From Protopterus annectens (Eukaryota > Chordata > Ceratodontiformes > Protopteridae): DNA of 64,000 bases. The notes under the pieces were generated by a model. The model was given only the letters and a program-made list of their open reading frames with translations. It did no database searches and was not told where the DNA came from. The DNA is taken from the NCBI RefSeq assembly GCF_019279795.1, contig NC_056745.1, positions 1,489,086,540 to 1,489,150,539 of the forward strand, in the 5' to 3' direction. The first letter of the stretch is position 1. Each line of letters opens with the position of its first letter. Shown here piece after piece: positions 55,256 to 64,000 of the stretch. A program made the position numbers and the translations under genes.

Positions 55256-58200
55256 CCTTTTTAGGAATGATGTAGAATTCAAGTGTTACCTGGACATGTT
55301 TATTAAGAAAAGCCCTCTCTATTCTTACACCTAGGAATGATGTAGAATTCAAGTGTTACCTGGACATGTTTATTAAGAAAGGACCCTCTCTATTCTTATA
55401 CCTAGGAGTGATGTAGAATTCAAGTGTTACCTGGACATGTTTATTAAGAAAAGTCCCTCTCTATTCTTATACCTAGGAATGATGTAGAATTCAAGTGTTA
55501 CCTGGACATGTTTATTAAGAAACAGTCCTCTCTATTCTTATACCTAGGAATGATGTAGAATTCAAGTGTTACCTGGACATGTTTATTAAGAAAAGCCCCT
55601 CTCTATTCTTATACCTAGGAATGATGTAGAATTCAAGTGTTACCTGGACATGTTTATTAAGAAACACTCCTCTCTATTCTTATACCTAGGAATGATGTAG
55701 AATTCAAGTGTTACCTGGACATGTTTATTAAGAAAAGTCCCTCTCTATTCTTATACCTAGGAATGATGTAGAATTCAAGTGTTACCTGGACATGTTTATT
55801 AAGAAAAGCCCCTCTCTATTCTTATACCTAGGAATGATGTAGAATTCAAGTGTTACCTGGACATGTTTATTAAGAAAGGTCCTCTCTATTCTTATACCTA
55901 GGAATGATGTAGAATTCAAGTGTTACCTGGACATGTTTATTAAGAAAAGCCTCTCTCTATTCTTATACCTAGGAATGATGTAGAATTCAAGTGTTACCTG
56001 GACATGTTTATTAAGAAAAGCCCCTCTCTATTCTTATACCTAGGAATGATGTAGAATTCAAGTGTTACCTGGACATGTTTATTAAGAAACACTCCTCTCT
56101 ATTCTTATACCTAGGAATGATGTAGAATTCAAGTGTTACCTGGACATGTTTATTAAGAAGAGCCCTTCTCTATTCTTATACCTAGGAATGATGTAGAATT
56201 CAAGTGTTACCTGGACATGTTTATTAAGAAACAGTCCTCTCTATTCTTATACCTAGGAATGATGTAGAATTCAAGTGTTACCTGGACATGTTTATTAAGA
56301 AACACTCCTCTCTATTCTTATACCTAGGAATGATGTAGAATTCAAGTGTTACCTGGACATGTTTATTAAGAAAAGCCCCTCTCTATTCTTATACCTAGGA
56401 ATTATGTAGAATTCAAGTGTTACCTGGACATGTTTATTAAGAAAATCCTCTCTCTATTCTTATACCTAGGAATGATGTAGAATTCATGTGTTACCTGGAC
56501 ATGTTTATTAAGAAAAGTTCCTCTCTATTCTTATACCTAGGAATGATGTAGAATTCAAGTTTTACCTGGACATGTTTATTAAGAAAAAACCCTCTCTATT
56601 CTTATACGTAGGAATGATGATGAATTCAAGTGTTACCTGGACATGTTTATTAAGAAAATCCCCTCTCTATTCTTATACCTAGGAGTGATGTAGAATTCAA
56701 ATGTTACCTGGACATGTTTATTAAGAAAAACACCTCTCTATTCTTATTCCTAGGAATGATGTAGAATTCAAGTGTTACCTGGACATGTTTATTAAGAAAC
56801 ACTCCTCTCTATTCTTATACCTAGGAATGATGTAGAATTCAAGTGTTACCTGGACATGTTTATTAAGAAAGGTCCCTCTCTATTCTTATATCTAGGAATG
56901 ATGTAGAATTCAAGTGTTACCTGGACATGTTTATTAAGAAAAGTCCCTCTCTATTCTTATACCTAGGAATGATGTAGAATTCAAGTGTTACCTGGACATG
57001 TTTATTAAGAAAAGTCCCTCTCTATTCTTATACCTAGGAATGATGTAGAATTCAAGTGTTACCTGGACATGTTTATTAAGAAACACTCCTCTCTATTCTT
57101 ATACCTAGGAATGATGTAGAATTCAAGTGTTACCTGGACATGTTTATTAAGAAAGGTCCTGCTCTATTCTTATACCTAGGAATGATGTAGACTTCAAGTG
57201 TTAGCTGGACATGTTTATTAAGAAAAACACCTCTCTATTCTTATACCTAGGAATGATGTAGAATTCAAGTGTTACCTGGACATGTTTATTAAGAAAAGTC
57301 CCTCTCTATTCTTATACCTAGGAATGATGTAGAATTCAAGTGTTACCTGGACATGTTTATTAAGAAAAGTCCCTCTCTATTCTTATACCTAGGAATGATG
57401 TAGAATTCAAGTGTTACCTGGACATGTTTATTAAGAAAAGCCCCTCTCTATTCTTATACCTAGGAATGATGTAGAATTCAAGTGTTACCTGGACATGTTT
57501 ATTAAGAAAGGTCCCTCTCTATTCTTATACCTAGGAATGATGTAGAATTCAAGTGTTACCTGGACATGTTTATTAAGAAAAGTCCCTCTCTATTCTTATA
57601 CCTAGGAATGATGTAGAATTCAAGTGTTACCTGGACATGTTTATTAAGAAACACTCCTCTCTATTCTTATACCTAGAAGTGATGTAGAATTCAAGTGTTA
57701 CCTGGATATGTTTATTAAGAAAACTCCCTCTCTATTCTTATTCCTAGGAATGATGTAGAATTCAAGTGTTACCTGGACATGTTTAATAAGAAAAGCCCCT
57801 CTCTATTCTTACACCTAGGAATGATGTAGAATTCAAGTGTTACCTGGACATGTTTATTAAGAAAGGCCCCTCTCTATTCTTATACCTAGGAATGATGTAG
57901 AATTCAAGTGTTACCTGGACATGTTTATTAAGAAAAGTCCCTCTCTATTCTTATACATAGGAGTGATGTAGAATTCAAGTGTTACCTGGGCATGTTTATT
58001 AAGAAAAACCCCTCTCTATTCTTATACCTAGGAATGATGTAGAATTCAAGTGTTACCTGGACATGTTTATTAAGAAAAGCCCCTCTCTATTCTTATACCT
58101 AGGAATGATGTAGAATTCAAGTGTTACCTGGACATGTTTATTAAGAAAAGCCCCTCTCTATTCTTATACCTAGGAATGATGTAGAATTCAAGTGTTACCT

Positions 58201-61200
58201 GGACATGTTTATTAAGAAACACCTCTCTATTCTTATACCTAGGAATGATGTAGAATTCAAGTGTTACCTGGACATGTTTATTAAGAAACACTCCTCTCTA
58301 TTCTTATACCTAGGAATGATGTAGAATTCAAGTGTTACCTGGACATGTTTATTAAGAAAAGTCCCTCTCTATTCTTATACCTAGGAATGATGTAGAATTC
58401 AAGTGTTACCTGGACATGTTTATTAAGAAACACTCCTCTCTATTCTTATACCTAGGAATGATGTAGAATTCAAGTGTTACCTGGACATGTTTATTAAGAA
58501 AAGCCCCTCTCTATTCTTATACCTAGGAATGATGTAGAATTCAAGTGTTACCTGGACATGTTTATTAAGAAAATCTCCTCTCTATTCTTATACCTAGGAA
58601 TGATGTAGAATTCAAGTGTTACCTGGACATGTTTATTAAGAAAAGCCCCTCTCTATTCTTATACCTAGGAATGATGTAGAATTCAAGTGTTACCTGGACA
58701 TGTTTATTAAGAAACACTCCTCTCTATTCTTATACCTAGGAATGATGTAGAATTCAAGTGTTACCTGGACATGTTTATTAAGAAAAGCCCCTCTCTATTC
58801 TTATACCTAGGAATGATGTAGAATTCAAGTGTTACCTGGACATGTTTATTAAGAAAAGCCCCTCTCTATTCTTATACCTAGGAATGATGTAGAATTCAAG
58901 TGTTACCTGGACATGTTTATTAAGAAAAGTCCCTCTCTATTCTTATACCTAGGAATGATGTAGAATTCAAGTGTTACCTGGACATGTTTATTAAGAAAAG
59001 CCCTCTCTATTCTTATACCTAGGAATGATGTAGACTTCAAGTGTTACCTGGACATGTTTATTAAGAAAGGTCCTGCTCTATTCTTATACCTAGGAATGAT
59101 GTAGAATTCAAGTGTTACCTGGACATGTTTATTAAGAAAAACCCTCTCTATTCTTATACCTAGGAATGATGTAGAATTCAAGTGTTACCTGGACATGTTT
59201 ATTAAGAAACACTCCTCTCTATTCTTATACCTAGGAATGATGTAGAATTCAAGTGTTACCTGGACATGTTTATTAAGAAAAACACCTCTCTATTCTTATT
59301 CCTAGGAATGATGTAGAATTCAAGTGTTACCTGGACATGTTTATTAAGAAAGGTCCCTCTCTATTCTTATACCTAGGAATGATGTAGAATTCAAGTGTTA
59401 CCTGGACATGTTTATTAAGAAACACTCCTCTCTATTCTTATACCTAGGAATGATGTAGAATTCAAGTGTTACCTGGACATGTTTATTAAGAAAAGCCCTC
59501 TCTATTCTTATACCTAGGAATGATGTAGAATTCAAGTGTTACCTGGACATGTTTATTAAGAAAAGTCCCTCTCTATTCTTATACCTAGGAATGATGTAGA
59601 ATTCAAGTGTTACCTGGACATGTTTATTAAGAAAAGTCCCTCTCTATTCTTATACCTAGGAATGATGTAGAATTCAAGTGTTACCTGGACATGTTTATTA
59701 AGAAAAGCCTCTCTCTATTCTTATACCTAGGAATGATGTAGAATTCAAGTGTTACCTGGACATGTTTATTAAGAAACACTCCTCTCTATTCTTATACCTA
59801 GGAATGATGTAGAATTCAAGTGTTACCTGGACATGTTTATTAAGAAAGGTCCCTCTCTATTCTTATACCTAGGAATGATGTAGAATTCAAGTGTTACCTG
59901 GGCATGTTTATTAAGAAAAACCCCTCTCTATTCTTATACCTAGGAATGATGTAGAATTCAAGTGTTACCTGGACATGTTTATTAAGAAAAGTCCCTCTCT
60001 ATTCTTATACCTAGGAATGATGTAGAATTCAAGTGTTACCTGGACATGTTTATTAAGAAACACTCCTCTCTATTCTTATACCTAGGAATGATGTAGAATT
60101 CAAGTGTTACCTGGACATGTTTATTAAGAAAAGCCCTCTCTATTCTTATACCTAGGAATGATGTAGAATTCAAGTGTTACCTGGACATGTTTATTAAGAA
60201 ACAGTCCTCTCTATTCTTATACCTAGGAATGATGTAGAATTCAAGTGTTACCTGGACATGTTTATTAAGAAACACTCCTCTCTATTCTTATACCTAGGAA
60301 TGATGTAGAATTCAAGTGTTACCTGGACATGTTTATTAAGAAACAGTCCTCTCTATTCTTATACCTAGGAATGATGTAGAATTCAAGTGTTACCTGGACA
60401 TGTTTATTAAGAAAAGTCCCTCTCTATTCTTATACCTAGGAATGATGTAGAATTCAAGTGTTACCTGGACATGTTTATTAAGAAAGGCCCCTCTCTATTC
60501 TTATACCTAGGAGTGATGTAGAATTCAAGTGTTACCTGGACATGTTTATTAAGAAACACTCCTCTCTATTCTTATACCTAGGAATGATGTAGAATTCAAG
60601 TGTTACCTGGACATGTTTATTAAGAAAAGTCCCTCTCTATTCTTATACCTAGGAATGATGTAGAATTCAAGTGTTACCTGGACATGTTTATTAAGAAAAG
60701 TCCCTCTCTATTCTTATACCTAGGAATGATGTAGAATTCAAGTGTTACCTGGACATGTTTATTAAGAAAAGCCTCTCTATTCTTATACCTAGGAATGATG
60801 TAGAATTCAAGTGTTACCTGGACATGTTTATTAAGAAAAGTCCCTCTCTATTCTTATACCTAGGAATGATGTAGAATTCAAGTGTTACCTGGACATGTTT
60901 ATTAAGAAAGGTCCCTCTCTATTCTTATACCTAGGAATGATGTAGAATTCAAGTGTTACCTGGACATGTTTATTAAGAAACACTCCTCTCTATTCTTATA
61001 CCTAGGAATGATGTAGAATTCAAGTGTTACCTGGACATGTTTATTAAGAAAGGTCCCTCTCTATTCTTATACCTAGGAATGATGTAGAATTCAAGTGTTA
61101 CCTGGACATGTTTATTAAGAAAAGCCCTCTCTATTCTTATACCTAGGAATGATGTAGAATTCAAGTGTTACCTGGACATGTTTATTAAGAAACACTCCTC

Positions 61201-64000
61201 TCTATTCTTATACCTAGGAATGATGTAGAATTCAAGTGTTACCTGGACATGTTTATTAAGAAACACTCCTCTCTATTCTTATACCTAGGAATGATGTAGA
61301 ATTCAAGTGTTACCTGGACATGTTTATTAAGAAAAGTCCCTCTCTATTCTTATACCTAGGAATGATGTAGAATTCAAGTGTTACCTGGACATGTTTATTA
61401 AGAAACACTCCTCTCTATTCTTATACCTAGGAATGATGTAGAATTCAAGTGTTACCTGGACATGTTTATTAAGAAAAGTCCTCTCTATTCTTATACCTAG
61501 GAATGATGTAGAATTCAAGTGTTACCTGGACATGTTTATTAAGAAACACTCCTCTCTATTCTTATACCTAGGAATGATGTAGAATTCAAGTGTTACCTGG
61601 ACATGTTTATTAAGAAACACTCCTCTCTATTCTTATACCTAGGAATGATGTAGAATTCAAGTGTTACCTGGACATGTTTATTAAGAAAGGTCCCTCTCTA
61701 TTCTTATACCTAGGAATGATGTAGAATTCAAGTGTTACCTGGACATGTTTATTAAGAAACACTCCTCTCTATTCTTATACCTAGGAATGATGTAGAATTC
61801 AAGTGTTACCTGGACATGTTTATTAAGAAAAGCCCCTCTCTATTCTTATACCTAGGAATGATGTAGAATTCAAGTGTTACCTGGACATGTTTATTAAGAA
61901 AGGTCCCTCTCTATTCTTATACCTAGGAATGATGTAGAATTCAAGTGTTACCTGGACATGTTTATTAAGCCCTCTCTATTCTTATACCTAGGAATGATGT
62001 AGAATTCATGTGTTACCTGGACATGTTTATTAAGAAAAGTTCCTCTCTATTCTTATAACTAGGAATGATGTAGAATTCAAGTGTTACCTGGACATGTTTA
62101 TTAAGAAACAGTCCTCTCTATTCTTATACCTAGGAATGATGTAGAATTCAAGTGTTACCTGGACATGTTTATTAAGAAAAGCCCCTCTCTATTCTTATAC
62201 CTAGGAATGATGTAGAATTCAAGTGTTACCTGGACATGTTTATTAAGAAAGAAAGGTCCCTCTCTATTCTTATACCTAGGAATGATGTAGAATTCAAGTG
62301 TTACCTGGACATGTTTATTAAGAAAAGCTCCTCTCTATTCTTATACCTAGGAATGATGTAGAATTCAAGTGTTACCTGGACATGTTTATTAAGAAAAGTC
62401 CCTCTCTATTCTTATACCTAGGAATGATGTAGAATTCAAGTGTTACCTGGACATGTTTATTAAGAAACACTCCTCTCTATTCTTATACCTAGGAATGATG
62501 TAGAATTCAAGTGTTACCTGGACATGTTTATTAAGAAAGGTCCCTCTCTATTCTTATACCTAGGAATGATGTAGAATTCAAGTGTTACCTGGACATGTTT
62601 ATTAAGAAAACTCAATCTCTATTCTTATTCCTAGGAATGATGTAGAATTCAAGTGTTACCTGGACATGTTTATTAAGAAAACTCAATCTCTATTCTTATT
62701 CCTAGGAATGATGTAGAATTCAAGTGTTACCTGGACATGTTTATTAAGAAAAAACCCTCTCTATTCTTATACCTAGGAATGATGTAGAATTCAAGTGTTA
62801 CCTGGGCATGTTTATTAAGAAAAAACCCTCTGTATTCTTATACCTAGGAATGATGTAGAATTCAAGTGTTACCTGGACATGTTTATTAAGAAACACTCCT
62901 CTCTATTCTTATACCTAGGAATGATGTAGAATTCAAGTGTTACCTGGACATGTTTATTAAGAAAACTCCTCTCTATTCTTATACCTAGGAATGATGTAGA
63001 ATTCAAGTGTTACCTGGACATGTTTATTAAGAAAAGCCCCTCTCTATTCTTATACCTAGGAATGATGTAGAATTCAAGTGTTACCTGGACATGTTTATTA
63101 AGAAACACTCCTCTCTATTCTTATACCTAGGAATGATGTAGAATTCAAGTGTTACCTGGACATGTTTATTAAGAAACACTCCTCTCTATTCTTATACCTA
63201 GGAATGATGTAGAATTCAAGTGTTACCTGGACATGTTTATTAAGAAAAGTCCCTCTCTATTCTTATACCTAGGAATGATGTAGAATTCAAGTGTTACCTG
63301 GACATGTTTATTAAGAAAGTCCCTCTCTATTCTTATACCTAGGAATGATGTAGAATTCAAGTGTTACCTGGACATGTTTATTAAGAAACACTCCTCTCTA
63401 TTCTTATACCTAGGAGTGATGTAGAATTCAAGTGTTACCTGGACATGTTTAAGCCCCTCTCTATTCTTATTCCTAGGAATGATGTAGAATTCAAGTGTTA
63501 CCTGGACGTGTTTATTAGGAAAAGCCCCTCTCTATTCTTATACCTAGGAATGATGTAGAATACAAGTGTTACCTGGACATGTTTATTAAGAAAACCCCTC
63601 TCTATTCTTATACCTAGGAATGATGTAGAATTCAAGTGTTACCTGGACATGTTTATTAAGAAAAGCCCCTCTCTATTCTTATACCTAGGAATGATGTAGA
63701 ATTCAAGTGTTACCTGGACATGTTTATTAAGAAAAGTCCCTCTCTATTCTTATACCTAGGAATGATGTAGAATTCAAGTGTTACCTGGACATGTTTATTA
63801 AGAAAAGCCCCTCTCTATTCTTATACCTAGGAATGATGTAGAATTCAAGTGTTACCTGGACATGTTTATTAAGAAACACTCCTCTCTATTCTTATACCTA
63901 GGAATGATGTAGAATTCAAGTGTTACCTGGACATGTTTATTAAGAAAAGTCCCTCTCTATTCTTATACCTAGGAATGATGTAGAATTCAAGTGTTACCTG
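55256..64000. repeat. 71-bp satellite array, about 120 copies, runs off the window
   Basis: The unit, CTAGGAATGATGTAGAATTC plus AAGTGTTACCTGGACATGTT plus TATTAAGAAA, a short variable block, then CTCTCTATTCTTATAC, repeats at 69-73-bp spacing from the gap to the window end. Most copies are near identical. Differences cluster in the 6-9 bases after AAGAAA (AGTCCC, CACTCC, AGCCCC, GGTCCC, CAGTCC, AACACC). EcoRI (GAATTC), PciI (ACATGT) and AvrII (CCTAGG) sites recur in nearly every unit. Stops in all frames rule out a long coding repeat. Confidence 0.97.

Noticed and set aside
55256-64000. CRISPR array
   Set aside because: The whole 71-bp unit repeats. There are no unique spacers between conserved repeats, and the setting is eukaryotic.

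Overview
This window looks like a piece of a large, repeat-rich vertebrate genome. I recognise no host protein-coding gene, tRNA gene or rRNA gene in it. Almost everything that can be named is a transposable element, an element fragment or a tandem repeat. The mix (CR1 with an SGNH-esterase ORF1, L2-like, L1-like and RTE-like LINEs, Penelope-like elements, DIRS, Gypsy, tRNA-derived SINEs and fold-back MITEs) fits a non-mammalian vertebrate with an expanded genome such as a fish, lungfish or amphibian. The species cannot be fixed from the sequence alone.

Layout. 0.7-1.6 kb: a 103-bp tandem array that abuts the end of a broken Gypsy-type LTR element (about 1.58-12.99 kb). Three separate CR1 insertions interrupt the Gypsy element, one of them a nearly full-length 5-kb copy with both ORFs. 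13-20 kb: a tRNA-SINE, LINE tails, a fold-back MITE, an L2-like LINE split by a Penelope-derived inverted repeat and by a SINE, and two diverged duplicate segments about 5.1 kb apart. 20-26 kb: an old CR1 piece, nested MITEs, a Penelope GIY-YIG fragment, a 500-N gap and a CR1 ORF2 that is nearly open across its reverse transcriptase. 26-28 kb: a short-period array and mostly unrecognised DNA. 28-46 kb: a nest of insertions. A plus-strand LINE with an L1/Tx1-like reverse transcriptase holds a 434-bp MITE, is split by a 7.7-kb block flanked by a 15-bp direct repeat (the block contains an L1-like element on the minus strand), and is split again by a 6.2-kb DIRS element with inverted ends and an internal complementary region. 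46-50 kb: the 3' end of an RTE-like LINE, then a Penelope-like element whose RT/GIY-YIG frame runs in one register. 50-55 kb: SINEs, two more fold-back MITEs in TA microsatellites, a long CA repeat, a minus-strand CR1 and a second 500-N gap. 55.3-64 kb: about 120 copies of a roughly 71-bp satellite that runs off the window.

How the parts relate. The CR1 family supplies the 3' tail (8-bp unit CTATGAAC) that also ends a tRNA-derived SINE, so a LINE/SINE partnership is likely. At least five fold-back MITEs share terminal motifs (GGGTCTA or GGGTCCA) and a central core, and look like one non-autonomous group. Hammerhead-like motifs (CTGAWGA followed by GAAA) recur at four places, and the two best placed are tied to Penelope material. 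LTR and DIRS copies are described here only as fossils.
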